Under the pieces are notes generated by a model, which worked only from the letters and a program-made list of their open reading frames with translations, was not told the origin of the DNA and searched no databases. A DNA stretch of 64,000 bases from Novosphingobium sp. (GTDB lineage Bacteria; Pseudomonadota; Alphaproteobacteria; Sphingomonadales; Sphingomonadaceae). Made by a program: the position numbers and the translations under genes. Where the stretch lies: NCBI GenBank assembly GCA_024236235.1, contig JACKKV010000003.1, positions 193,501 to 257,500 on the forward strand. The letters run 5' to 3'. Below, one piece after another: positions 37,077 through 46,069 of this stretch; the stretch's first letter is position 1; each line of letters begins with the position of its first letter.

Positions 37077-38699
37077 TCAGGATGCAGGCGGCGCGTCATT
37101 AGCCGCCAGCCTTTGTGCGATATGATCGCCGCTGCGCAACGCCAGCGCCACAATCGTAAGCGTCGGGTTGGCCCAGCCCGAGGTCGGGAACAGGGAACTG
37201 CCCGCAATATAGAGATTGGCGATGCCATGGACCCGCCCGAAAGCGTCCGTCACCCCGTGACGGGGATCGTCGGCCATGCGGGTTGTGCCCATGTGATGAT
37301 AACCCCCGATCGGATGTGCGCTGACAAGCTTGTCCGTCTGCCAGCGGCGATCATCGCCTGACAGCCAGGACGCAGGCTCCACCCGTCCCAGATCAAGCCG
37401 TTCGAACTCGGTACCGACCGCCGCCACCAATCGTTCGACAGAATGGATATCCAGCTCGTTCAATCGCCAGTCGAGTTTGGCCCGCGGCACGCCGAGTTCA
37501 TCCGCTTCATCGGCCAGTTGCACCCTGCTGTCAGGATTAGGCGCCTGTTCGGATCGGACTAGCAGCGCAAGTTCGAGATAGCCCAGCCGGTTCAGCAACC
37601 ACGGGCGCAAGGGGTCGATCGCTGACTGGACGGTCGCTGCGGTGCGCTTCACTGACATCCAGGCAGCGCGCGCACCCTTGGACGGAGCGAGGTCGTGCTT
37701 GATCCGGTTATAAGCGCGCATGGCCCAGAACTGCACCTTGTCGGCCCCCTGACGCGGCGCGATCGTGAGCGAGGTGTTGAGCGATTGTTCGCTAGCCTGG
37801 TATTTTTCGCCCTGCACCAGCAGGGCTGCGGCCGTAACCCCGCCAATCGAGTGTCGGCGACCGAACGCCTTGAGCAGGTCCCAGGTTCGCGATGCGACGA
37901 TCCGCCCGCCACGCGCATGCGGATGCTCCATGAAGAAGCGGCCTACTAGATCATGGCCATTGCCGATACCACTCGCCATGACCGCCCGGGACGCCAGAAG
38001 AATGCGGGGATTCTCGATACCGCCTGACGCCAGTACGAACATCCGGGCGACAACCCGCATGGCCTTGCCCCGGACATCGCGCACCTGCAGCCCGGTCACC
38101 CGGCCCGTGTCGTCGCTCACCTCGATCTCGGCGACCGTGGCATGAGTGAAGATCGTGCATCGCTCATGGTCGACAAGATCCTGGCACGAACGATAGGTAA
38201 AGCGGTTGTAACGCCGGTCAAAAGCCCAGGAGCGGATCCCGAGGCGGGCCTCGTCAAAATCGGGCAAGCGCAAACCCGCTGACTGGAAATCGTTGGCCGT
38301 GGGCATGCCAGCGGGAAGATCGAAACTGGCATAGGCCTGATCATAGTACGGACGCAGATCATGATACCCGATCGGCCAGCCCGAGTGCCGAATCCAGGCG
38401 CGTTTCCTGAAATCGATCGGATCCAGTTCTGCGACCCGCCCGCCCCAGATGGCTGTCGTGCCGCCGAACATCCGCAGTCGCGCATGATCGAGTTCGTAGT
38501 ATTCCTCGCCGACTGACGGGCCCGCATTGAGGTCCGCGATACCGGCTTCGTAATCAAAACCGCCAGATTCAAGGATGGTCACACTATGACCCGCATCTAG
38601 TAACCGGCGGGCAATGGAGATTCCCGCAACACCCGCGCCGATCACGCAAATTTCTGCGCGATGTTCCGACTGCCCGGCTTCTCTGAAATCAATATGCAT
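37077..38699 (-). CDS. GMC family FAD-dependent oxidoreductase
   Basis: A 540-residue flavoprotein of the glucose-methanol-choline group. The FAD site is ICVIGAGVAGISIARRLL near the N-terminus, then FGGTTAIWGGRV and, at the C-terminus, HMGTTRMADDP and NLYIAGSSLFPTSGWANPTLTI. It probably oxidises an alcohol, perhaps of a sugar or polyol made by the surrounding region. It is the first gene of a minus-strand pair with the flippase. Confidence 0.88.
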   Translation of the reverse strand: MHIDFREAGQSEHRAEICVIGAGVAGISIARRLLDAGHSVTILESGGFDYEAGIADLNAGPSVGEEYYELDHARLRMFGGTTAIWGGRVAELDPIDFRKRAWIRHSGWPIGYHDLRPYYDQAYASFDLPAGMPTANDFQSAGLRLPDFDEARLGIRSWAFDRRYNRFTYRSCQDLVDHERCTIFTHATVAEIEVSDDTGRVTGLQVRDVRGKAMRVVARMFVLASGGIENPRILLASRAVMASGIGNGHDLVGRFFMEHPHARGGRIVASRTWDLLKAFGRRHSIGGVTAAALLVQGEKYQASEQSLNTSLTIAPRQGADKVQFWAMRAYNRIKHDLAPSKGARAAWMSVKRTAATVQSAIDPLRPWLLNRLGYLELALLVRSEQAPNPDSRVQLADEADELGVPRAKLDWRLNELDIHSVERLVAAVGTEFERLDLGRVEPASWLSGDDRRWQTDKLVSAHPIGGYHHMGTTRMADDPRHGVTDAFGRVHGIANLYIAGSSLFPTSGWANPTLTIVALALRSGDHIAQRLAANDAPPAS

Positions 38700-38946
38700 T
38701 CATGCTCTTTATTGTGCGGCGGCGCAGCGTCAACCAGTGTGGAAACGATAAGCTGGACAGGCAAGTTCTTTTCCCGTGCATATTGGAGGGGGCTTTGGAA
38801 AGCACAAATTGCTGGGCTGCAGGCGAGCGCCTGTCACGGCGAGCGAAACCGTACATCTTTCATGACCGGTTCTCTCGACAGCGATATACGCAACGGTTAG
38901 CACGCAGGGCTGCGACGGACGCGATACGCCGGTCCATGGAGAAAAG
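38700..38946. promoter_or_regulatory. Divergent intergenic region between the GMC oxidoreductase and CDP-alcohol transferase genes
   Basis: These 247 nt lie between oppositely oriented genes and must contain both promoters. The region is less GC-rich than average. I see no strong repeat, tRNA or consensus promoter in it; GGAGAAAAG just before 38947 is the ribosome binding site of the next gene. Confidence 0.4.
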
Positions 38947-40011
38947 ATGAAACGAGGCGCACACCCCCACTGGCTTTCGCTCGGCAATTCGGCACAGGCC
39001 CCTATCTGGGGAATGGACAATGCCGAACGGGTGCGCCGCCTCGCCTGCGCCGCCAGGATCCAGCCTCCCGAAGGCCGCACCTTGCGCGTCAACCTGGCCT
39101 ATGCATTCGATCCGCTGCTGATGCGGCTGGCGCTCCGGCACCCCGACAAGCGCTTCACGCATGGGGAGGATTTCGTGATCGGGGTGGACGGAGGCACCGA
39201 AATGGTTGACCTGGCCACCCGCCCCGAATTCTACAACGCCCAGCTACGCAAGATCGAGCGCCCCTTTGCCATCCGGCTGACCCCGCAAAGCCGGGCCGAC
39301 GCCGAACGGGCGAGCTATGACGCTTCCTACAAGGGGGTGACTGACCTGCTGACCAAATATCTTTGGCCAGGGCTGGCGTTCCACCTGACCCGGCTTGCCG
39401 CTGCCCTGCGGATGAGCCCGAACATGGTGACTGCGATCGGGGCGGCGCTGTGCGTCTGGGCGTTCTTCCTGTTCTGGCAGGGCCGGTACTGGGAAGGGAT
39501 GGCGGCGGGCTTCGTGTTCATGGTGCTGGACACGGTGGACGGCAAGCTGGCGCGCTGCACCATCACCTCAAGCTGGTGGGGCAATATCTTCGATCACGGC
39601 ATCGATCTGGTGCATCCGCCCTTCTGGTGGTGGGCCTGGGCGATGGGGCTGGGCAGCTGGGGGCTGGCCTATTCAACTCCCACCTTCCTGTGGGTGATGG
39701 GGGCTATCCTGGGCGGCTATGTCATCCAGCGCCTGATCGAAGGGGGCTTCATGCGCCTTTACGGCGGCATTCACATTCACGTATGGGAACGGTTCGACAG
39801 CCGCTTTCGCCTGGTCACAGCGCGCCGCAATCCGAATATGGTGATCCTGTTCGTAGCTACCCTGGCCGCCCGGCCGGACATCGGCCTGGTCGCCGTTGCA
39901 TGGTGGACCGCCATTTCCTGCGCGGTGCATGGCGTGCGGCTGGTGCAGGCGATGATGCGCGCAAGGGGCGGGGAGGCCATCGGAACCTGGCTGGAAGAGA
40001 CAAGAGGATGA
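38947..40011 (+). CDS. CDP-alcohol phosphatidyltransferase family protein with N-terminal extension
   Basis: A 354-residue membrane enzyme. The CDP-alcohol motif DxxDGxxARx8Gx3Dx3D is complete: Asp195, Asp198, Gly199, Ala202, Arg203, Gly212, Asp216 and Asp220. It lies in a multi-helix membrane domain beginning near residue 125 (YDASYKGVTDLLTKYLWP). The first about 120 residues are an extra soluble domain, as seen in some inositol-phosphate transferases of the DIPPS type. It would transfer a phospho-alcohol from a CDP donor to an acceptor. It is coupled to the HIT gene by ATGA. Confidence 0.88.
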   Translation: MKRGAHPHWLSLGNSAQAPIWGMDNAERVRRLACAARIQPPEGRTLRVNLAYAFDPLLMRLALRHPDKRFTHGEDFVIGVDGGTEMVDLATRPEFYNAQLRKIERPFAIRLTPQSRADAERASYDASYKGVTDLLTKYLWPGLAFHLTRLAAALRMSPNMVTAIGAALCVWAFFLFWQGRYWEGMAAGFVFMVLDTVDGKLARCTITSSWWGNIFDHGIDLVHPPFWWWAWAMGLGSWGLAYSTPTFLWVMGAILGGYVIQRLIEGGFMRLYGGIHIHVWERFDSRFRLVTARRNPNMVILFVATLAARPDIGLVAVAWWTAISCAVHGVRLVQAMMRARGGEAIGTWLEETRG

Positions 40012-40436
40012 ACGAAACGCTCCGCAAATTCGGCTGGCCCGCAACGCTGGTGACCGAGTTCGATCACTGGGTGGTACTTGCCCGGCCCGCTCAGCCCACT
40101 CTGGGCAGTCTGGTCCTGGCCGCCAAATCCGAGGTGACTGCATTCGGGGATCTTCCTGCCGCCGCTCATGCCGAACTGGCAAAGGCTACCGCCGCCATCG
40201 AACGCGCACTGGGCAAGGCAGTATCCTATTCAAAGCTCAATTATCTGATGCTGATGATGGTCGACCCTCACGTCCATTTCCATGTCATTCCGCGTTATGA
40301 CGGCGCGCGCGCCTGGGGCGGGCGCGAATTCGTTGACGCGGGCTGGCCCAGGCCACCGGAGCTGGGCCAGGCGATCGCGCTGGAAGGTGAGGATCAGGCG
40401 GCTCTTGTCAGCTGGCTGAAAGCGGCCTTCGCCTGA
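40008..40436 (+). CDS. HIT family protein
   Basis: A 142-residue histidine-triad protein. The triad is His88-x-His90-x-His92 in DPHVHFHVIPR, used by nucleotide hydrolases and transferases. Coupled in an ATGA overlap to the CDP-alcohol phosphatidyltransferase, it could cleave or turn over a nucleotide-activated intermediate in the same pathway. The substrate is not known. Confidence 0.88.
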   Translation: MNETLRKFGWPATLVTEFDHWVVLARPAQPTLGSLVLAAKSEVTAFGDLPAAAHAELAKATAAIERALGKAVSYSKLNYLMLMMVDPHVHFHVIPRYDGARAWGGREFVDAGWPRPPELGQAIALEGEDQAALVSWLKAAFA

Positions 40437-40451
40437 CCCGGCCGGTCAGGC
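40431..40451. terminator. Bidirectional hairpin between convergent HIT and NTP-transferase genes
   Basis: GCCTGACC, loop CGGCC, GGTCAGGC: an 8-bp perfect stem that contains both stop codons of the convergent genes. Such a structure could end both transcripts; no U tract follows on either side. Confidence 0.5.
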
Positions 40452-41183
40452 CCAGCCGTCAGTCAGACTGGTGGCGGTTTCGATGTCATTGAGAAAATCG
40501 ACTTCGGCCCAGCCCAGCCCTTCGATCGACAGGGTTCCAACCTTGCCAGTGGTGGCCAGACTGTCAATCACCTTGAGATACCAGTGCTGCACGCCTTCGG
40601 GCGTGCGCATGGCCGCGCGCACCGCATCACGAAACAGGGCGGAACCTTCTCCACGAAACGCGAGGAACCCGATGGATTCGGCGTTGCTTTCGGCTGTTGT
40701 GAGCGTCTTGCCGATCCGCGACAGGCGACCGTCAGTCTCGCGCGTGACCTTCATGTCATCGCTGTCATAGGCCGGCTTCACATCGACCGTCACGGCAATC
40801 GGCCAGTCCGAACCTTGCTGTACGCGCTGCACCACCTCTTCAGACACCAGCGTATCGCCGTTGAGGATCAGGAAATCGCCCTTCATCGCCTCGCGCGCGA
40901 TCCAGCAGGAGCCGAGATTGTCCGCCACCTTGTAGAACGGGTTGAAGCAGCTGCGCACCGTGACGCGGGAATCGGCAATCCCGGCGATCACCGCATCCAC
41001 CATATCGGTCATGAAGCCGGTTACGACATCGATCCGCTTCACCCCGCCGCGGGCCAGCATCTCTACCTGCCATTCCAGCAGCGAACGGCCTGAAAATTCG
41101 ATCAGGCACTTGGGCCGTTCAGCCGTGAGCGGGAGCATGCGCGAGCCCTGGCCTGCGCTGAGGAGGATGGCATGTTCAATCAT
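40446..41183 (-). CDS. NTP transferase (LicC-like phospho-alcohol cytidylyltransferase)
   Basis: A 245-residue sugar/phospho-alcohol nucleotidyltransferase. The N-terminal loop LSAGQGSRML (8-17), ERPKCLIEF and LNGDT (NGD at 108-110) match the NTP-transferase family, and its length and context resemble LicC-type or inositol-phosphate cytidylyltransferases that feed CDP-alcohol phosphatidyltransferases. It would supply a CDP-activated alcohol for the enzyme at 38947. It is convergent with the HIT gene and divergent from the flippase. Confidence 0.82.
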   Translation of the reverse strand: MIEHAILLSAGQGSRMLPLTAERPKCLIEFSGRSLLEWQVEMLARGGVKRIDVVTGFMTDMVDAVIAGIADSRVTVRSCFNPFYKVADNLGSCWIAREAMKGDFLILNGDTLVSEEVVQRVQQGSDWPIAVTVDVKPAYDSDDMKVTRETDGRLSRIGKTLTTAESNAESIGFLAFRGEGSALFRDAVRAAMRTPEGVQHWYLKVIDSLATTGKVGTLSIEGLGWAEVDFLNDIETATSLTDGWA

Positions 41184-41273
41184 CCCTGCGCCCTTAGGCA
41201 ATGCGCGCGTTCATCACAATACTCGGCACGCCTGCGCTTGCGCAATCGTGCGCCCTCGTCCAAATGCGGACCG

Positions 41274-42629
41274 ATGGCTGCCAAGGCGCGCGCGCGACCC
41301 ATGCCCAATTCGCTGATGGGCCGAATGTTCGCCAACACCGTTTGGTTGTTGGGCGGCAAGGGCTTTGGCGCGATTTGCAGCGTGCTCTACCTGGCGATTC
41401 TGACGCGATCGCTCGGCCTCAAGGGGTTTGGTCACTTCTCGCTGATCTTCGGCACGGCGCAGGCGCTGATCGCCATCGCCGGCTTCCAGACCTGGCGCGT
41501 GGTGGTGCGCTATGGTGCTGAACATGTGCACGCAAGGAACTGGGCCGCCTTCGGCCGCCTTGGCATGGTGTGCGGTGTGCTGGATGCGTTGGGTGCGGCG
41601 ATGGGCTGCGCCATCGCCTATGCCGTATTCTATCAGTTCAGCGATGCGCTCGACCTGAACAAGACCCTGGTTGACACGGCTTTCTATGTGAATTGCGCCA
41701 TGCTTTGGGCGCTCGTTTCCGCACCGACTGGCATTGTCCGCGCGCTCGACCGCTTCGATGTCGCGGTCTATGTAGAAGCCATCGTGCCGATTGGCCGTCT
41801 GGCCGCAGCGATAGCGATTTGGCTCACCGAGCCGACACTGCTGCGGTTTCTCATCGCCTGGGCGGCAATCGATCTGGTCGAAGCGCTGGCATACTGGATC
41901 ATGGCCCGGCGGCTCGCGCCCCAGTCCGTTCGTTTCGGCCATCTGCGCCACTGGCGCCAGGCGTTGGACGAAAACCCCGGCATCATCCGCTTTTTCTGGA
42001 TTACTTATGCCAACGCCACGTTGGCTGCGGTCAAACGGGATGGGCCACTGCTGGCGGTCGGTTACTTTGTCGGAACCAAGGCGGCCGGTCTTTACCGGCT
42101 TGCCCAGCAGCTCAGTCAGGCGCTGGGCAAGCTGTCCACCCTGCTCACCCGTGCAGTCTATGCGGAAATCGCCCGGGCAAGAGTGAGCGCGGAAGCTGAG
42201 GAATTCAGCCGCCTCGCGGTCCAGACCACTCTGATCGCGGGGGCTGCAGGCGCGCTGGTGGTTGTGCTGGCGATCGCCGCTGGCGCGCAATTGCTGGGTC
42301 TTATCGGCGGCGATGCCTTCCGCGCCGGTTATGCGGTGATGATCCCGCTGACCATCGGCGCTTCGTTCGAACTGGCCAGTGTTGCCTTCGAGCCGGTGCT
42401 GCATTCGACCGGACGCGCGCGTTACGGGCTGATCGCCCAAATCATGGCAATCGTTGCGCTGTTGATCGCCCTGCTGGCCTCGGTTCACACCTATGGTGCT
42501 GACGGGGTGGCCTGGGCCGTAGCCCTGGCGGGTGCCGTCTTCTACCTGACCATGGGATTGATGGTGCGCTACACACTGCGCCAGCTGCATCGCGAAGAAG
42601 CCATGCGGACCGCAGACTTCAACCCTTGA
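41274..42629 (+). CDS. Polysaccharide/lipid-linked flippase (Wzx-like)
   Basis: A 451-residue membrane protein with about 12-14 helices and the same overall pattern as the flippase at 35759 (WLLGGKGFGAICSVLYLAIL, LGLKGFGHFSLIFG). It probably moves the lipid-linked product of this region across the inner membrane. The open frame extends to 41172, but that part overlaps the divergent NTP-transferase gene; the ATG at 41274 gives a normal N-terminus. Its end overlaps convergent gloB by 11 nt. Confidence 0.8.
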   Translation: MAAKARARPMPNSLMGRMFANTVWLLGGKGFGAICSVLYLAILTRSLGLKGFGHFSLIFGTAQALIAIAGFQTWRVVVRYGAEHVHARNWAAFGRLGMVCGVLDALGAAMGCAIAYAVFYQFSDALDLNKTLVDTAFYVNCAMLWALVSAPTGIVRALDRFDVAVYVEAIVPIGRLAAAIAIWLTEPTLLRFLIAWAAIDLVEALAYWIMARRLAPQSVRFGHLRHWRQALDENPGIIRFFWITYANATLAAVKRDGPLLAVGYFVGTKAAGLYRLAQQLSQALGKLSTLLTRAVYAEIARARVSAEAEEFSRLAVQTTLIAGAAGALVVVLAIAAGAQLLGLIGGDAFRAGYAVMIPLTIGASFELASVAFEPVLHSTGRARYGLIAQIMAIVALLIALLASVHTYGADGVAWAVALAGAVFYLTMGLMVRYTLRQLHREEAMRTADFNP

Positions 42630-43365
42630 AGCCATCCTTGCGGGCGCGGATATCGGCGAAGGCCAGTGCCGGATCCGGTTCGGGTGAGAGCATCGGCGCG
42701 CGCAAGAAGGGGTTCGTGGCCTTTTCCTCGCCAATCGTGGTGGGCACGGTCGGCAGCCCCTGCAGGCGCAGTTCCTCCACCAGAGCGATCCGGCGCATCA
42801 GCACTGCGCTTTTGTCCACCGTCTCTGCAAAGCGGGCGTTGGCGAGCGTATATTCATGCGCGCTGTACGCCACCGTATCCTCCGGCAGTGCGGCGAGGCG
42901 CGACAGACTGGCCCACATTTGCTGCGGTGTGCCTTCGAATACGCGCCCGCAACCCAGCGGGAACAACGTGTCGCCGACGAAGATCGTGCTGTCCGGCGCG
43001 GAATAGTAGCAGACATGGCCCAGCGTGTGGCCCCCGGTATCAAGCACTTCGAAGCGGGTTTCACCAAGCGAGACACTGTCGCCATCCTTCACCGCATGAT
43101 CGAGCGGATAATGCGCGCGAACTTCTTCCGGGCCCGCCAGACAAGCGCCGAAGCGTTCCTTGATTGCGAGGTTCGCCCCGGCATGGTCCGGGTGCCAGTG
43201 CGTGTTGAGCACCAGGTCGATGCCCCAGCCTCTGGTTGCCGCGGCCGCAATGATCGCTTCGGCATCGGGCGTGTCAATGCAGGCCACCTTGCCGCTTTCG
43301 TCATCGCGCACGAGATAGCCGTAATTGTCCGAAAGACAGGGAAACTGATGCACGGTAATGGTCAC
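42619..43365 (-). CDS. gloB: Hydroxyacylglutathione hydrolase (glyoxalase II)
   Basis: Hydrolyses S-lactoylglutathione to lactate and glutathione, the second step of methylglyoxal detoxification. 248 residues, metallo-beta-lactamase fold with the THWHPDHAG metal motif, a GHTLGHVCYY histidine and FVGDTLFPLGCGR. The start is GTG at 43365, 9 nt after GGAAGG; a much longer open frame upstream is antisense to the epimerase gene and was rejected. Confidence 0.95.
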   Translation of the reverse strand: MTITVHQFPCLSDNYGYLVRDDESGKVACIDTPDAEAIIAAAATRGWGIDLVLNTHWHPDHAGANLAIKERFGACLAGPEEVRAHYPLDHAVKDGDSVSLGETRFEVLDTGGHTLGHVCYYSAPDSTIFVGDTLFPLGCGRVFEGTPQQMWASLSRLAALPEDTVAYSAHEYTLANARFAETVDKSAVLMRRIALVEELRLQGLPTVPTTIGEEKATNPFLRAPMLSPEPDPALAFADIRARKDGFKG

Positions 43366-43509
43366 TGGAACGATCCTTCCTGTTGCATCGCCGGTTGTGC
43401 CAGCATCAGGGGCCGCTTGTCCAATCGGCGCGACAAACAGGCGATTTCTTAGGACTTTCGTGGCAATCGCGCTATCCTTGTTCGTATCGAAGGGAAGGGA
43501 CCGTCGTCC

Positions 43510-44508
43510 ATGCGTGTATTGGTTACCGGCGCTGCCGGCTTCATCGGCGCCGCGCTGGCGGAAAAGCTGCTGGGCCGGGGCGACACGGTCATCGGCGTGG
43601 ACAATCTGAACGATTACTACCCGGTTGCGCTCAAACAGGCGCGCCGCCAGCGGCTCTCGCAACAGGGCGGCAATCGCTTCACTTTCCTGCATTTCGACTT
43701 TGCCGACATGGCGGGGATGCAATCCGCGCTGCACGGGCTCGGATTCGACCGGATCGTTCACCTGGGCGCACAGGCCGGGGTGCGCTATTCGCTGGAAAAC
43801 CCCCATGCCTATGTCCAGTCCAACCTGGCGGGCCACCTCAACCTGCTGGAACTCGCACGCCATGCGCGGGTCGATCACATGGTCTATGCCAGTTCCAGCT
43901 CGGTCTATGGCGGCAACGCCAAGCTGCCCTTCGCGGTGGAAGACCGGGTAGATCACCCGGTCTCGCTCTATGCCGCGACCAAGCGTGCGGACGAGTTGAT
44001 GAGCGAGACTTACGCGCATCTCTATCGCCTGCCGCTGACGGGGCTGCGATTCTTCACCGTCTATGGCCCCTGGGGCCGGCCGGACATGGCGCTGTGGAAG
44101 TTCACGGCCAACATCCTGTCCGGCAAGCCGATCCCCGTCTTCAATCATGGCGACATGTATCGCGACTTTACCTATATCGACGATATCATAGCGGGCGTCA
44201 TCGCCGCGCTGGATCACCCGCCTGCTGATGACGGCGCGGAAAAGGCAGGCGGCAGCGTCAAGCCGCATGCGCTTTACAACATCGGCAATCATCGCTCGGA
44301 ACCGCTGATGAAGGTGATCGGCCTGCTGGAAGAGTCCTGCGGTCGCAAGGCGGAGCTAGAAATGCTCGACATGCAGCCGGGCGACGTGCACCGCACCTAT
44401 GCCGATATCACCGCAATCGCCCGCGACCTTGGCTATGCCCCCACTACCTCGATCGAGGAAGGCGTGCCGAAATTTGTGGATTGGTTCCGCCAATACCACG
44501 CTGATTGA
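43510..44508 (+). CDS. NAD-dependent epimerase, UDP-glucuronate 4-epimerase type
   Basis: A 332-residue short-chain epimerase. The NAD site GAAGFIGAALAE, the segment GVDNLNDYYPVALKQAR and VYGPWGRPDMALWKFT are characteristic of UDP-glucuronate 4-epimerases, and the catalytic SSSSVYGG...YAATKRADEL (YxxxK) is present. It would make UDP-galacturonate for lipid A, glycosphingolipid or capsule. Position beside lipid and flippase genes fits a role in surface glycolipid synthesis. Confidence 0.88.
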   Translation: MRVLVTGAAGFIGAALAEKLLGRGDTVIGVDNLNDYYPVALKQARRQRLSQQGGNRFTFLHFDFADMAGMQSALHGLGFDRIVHLGAQAGVRYSLENPHAYVQSNLAGHLNLLELARHARVDHMVYASSSSVYGGNAKLPFAVEDRVDHPVSLYAATKRADELMSETYAHLYRLPLTGLRFFTVYGPWGRPDMALWKFTANILSGKPIPVFNHGDMYRDFTYIDDIIAGVIAALDHPPADDGAEKAGGSVKPHALYNIGNHRSEPLMKVIGLLEESCGRKAELEMLDMQPGDVHRTYADITAIARDLGYAPTTSIEEGVPKFVDWFRQYHAD

Positions 44509-44553
44509 CCCGCATGGTCTTGCCCGCCGCTGGCGCATGGGGGATGACGGGTC

Positions 44554-45108
44554 ATGTCCATTCTCAGTGATCGCTGGATTCGCAACGAGGCCCGCCATAG
44601 CGGGATGATCGAACCATTCGTGGAGGCGCAGCGCCGCGACGGCTGCATTTCCTATGGTCTTTCCTCCTATGGCTATGACGCGCGCGTGGCGGACGAGTTC
44701 AAGATCTTCACCAATGTCGATTCAGCCGTGGTCGATCCCAAGGACTTCGCGGCCAACAGCTTCGTCGACCGCAAGACCGACGTCTGCGTGATCCCGCCCA
44801 ACAGCTTTGCCCTCGCCCGCACGGTTGAGTATTTCCGCATCCCGCGCGATGTGCTGGTGATCTGCCTGGGCAAGAGCACTTATGCCCGCTGCGGCATCAT
44901 CGTGAATGTCACTCCGCTCGAACCGGGCTGGGAAGGCCATGTGACGCTGGAGTTTTCGAACACCACGCCACTGCCCGCGAAGATCTACGCCAATGAAGGA
45001 GCATGCCAGTTCCTGTTCCTGAAAGGCAATGAACCCTGCGAGACGAGCTATGCCGAACGCGCGGGGAAGTACATGGGCCAGCGCGGCGTCACCCTGCCCA
45101 AGCTCTGA
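44554..45108 (+). CDS. dcd: dCTP deaminase
   Basis: Converts dCTP to dUTP for dTTP synthesis. 184 residues, normal length. The segments [51 protein letters not shown] and the catalytic Glu in [13 protein letters not shown] are typical. It starts 45 nt after the epimerase and probably shares its transcript only by position. Confidence 0.97.
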   Translation: MSILSDRWIRNEARHSGMIEPFVEAQRRDGCISYGLSSYGYDARVADEFKIFTNVDSAVVDPKDFAANSFVDRKTDVCVIPPNSFALARTVEYFRIPRDVLVICLGKSTYARCGIIVNVTPLEPGWEGHVTLEFSNTTPLPAKIYANEGACQFLFLKGNEPCETSYAERAGKYMGQRGVTLPKL

Positions 45109-45152
45109 GCGCTTCGCGATGAGCGCCGGAGGGTGAGCCCGCGCCTGCCTGT

Positions 45153-45180
45153 TTGACAGTGCGCCGTCACCACCATACTC
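45153..45180 (+). promoter_or_regulatory. Candidate promoter of the type III PKS cluster
   Basis: TTGACA (45153-45158) is followed after 15-17 nt by CATACT/TACTCC (about 45174-45181), a fair sigma-70-type match. It lies about 50 nt upstream of the methyltransferase start, in the 120-nt gap after dcd. No experimental support. Confidence 0.4.
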
Positions 45181-45228
45181 CCGCAGGCTGGCTGGCGTCG
45201 CCTGCGCCCTGCCGTGGCGGAGGTGACG

Positions 45229-45927
45229 ATGCGAAACCTGTCGACGCGATCCTTCGAACCGGAACAGATGGACGATCCGGCCATCGATCCTGCGGTCTAT
45301 GCCGCCGTTCTTGCCGATCTTTCGCGCGTCAATCGCTGGACGCTGACCGTGCGCCCGACCCTGAGCTTCCTGAGCCGCGCGACGCGGCACATGTCCTCCT
45401 TCAGCCTGCTCGACGTCGGCTTCGGTCATGGCGATATGCTGCGCGCCATCGCCGCATGGGCAGGCAGGCGCGGGATCACGGCGCAGCTGACCGGGATCGA
45501 TCTCAATCCCCTGAGCCAGCAGATCGCCCGCGCGGCAACCCCCGCTGATCCAACGATCGACTACCGGACCGGCGATTACCAGGCGCTGGCCGGGCATTTC
45601 GACTTCATCATCAGCAGCCAGGTCGCTCATCATATGAGCATGGACCAGCTGCACGCCTTCCTGCGCTTCATGGAGGATGAAGCCCGTTGCGGCTGGCTGG
45701 TCAGCGATCTCGACCGGCACGTCATCGCCTACTGCGCCTTTCCCCTGCTGGCGCGGCTGATGCGCGTGCATCGCATCGTGCGCGAGGACGGCAAGCTTTC
45801 CATAGCGCGGTCGATCCGGGCGGACGAATGGCGCCCGATACTGGACGATGCGGGAATCGCGCGCGACGGCGTTCGTATTCGCCGCCATGTTCCTTTCCGG
45901 CTGTCAGTCGAACGGTTGTGCGGCTGA
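45229..45927 (+). CDS. Class I SAM-dependent methyltransferase of the PKS cluster
   Basis: A 232-residue methyltransferase with the SAM loop LLDVGFGHGDML, the acidic GIDLNPLSQQIA and FDFIISSQVAHHM. It probably methylates the product of the type III PKS two genes downstream; MT-PKSIII-FAD oxidoreductase trios make alkylresorcinol- or pyrone-type lipids in other bacteria. The ATG at 45229 follows GGAGGTGACG closely; a GTG at 45214 is a weaker alternative. Confidence 0.85.
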   Translation: MRNLSTRSFEPEQMDDPAIDPAVYAAVLADLSRVNRWTLTVRPTLSFLSRATRHMSSFSLLDVGFGHGDMLRAIAAWAGRRGITAQLTGIDLNPLSQQIARAATPADPTIDYRTGDYQALAGHFDFIISSQVAHHMSMDQLHAFLRFMEDEARCGWLVSDLDRHVIAYCAFPLLARLMRVHRIVREDGKLSIARSIRADEWRPILDDAGIARDGVRIRRHVPFRLSVERLCG

Positions 45928-46069
45928 CAGCCCCGCCGCAATATCCGGGCACCGTTCAGCCTGGGCCAATGCGCCCGCGCCGATAATGGTGCATGATTGG
46001 TGAAGTGAGTCACTGGCAGCAGGCGATGGTCGCTGCGCAGCCAGCCATTCCGGAAGGACGCAAGCGATC

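Noticed and set aside
43366..44292. Upstream extension of the gloB frame (to 557 codons)
   Set aside because: The extension is antisense to the epimerase and non-homologous; a GTG with a good ribosome binding site starts gloB at 43365.
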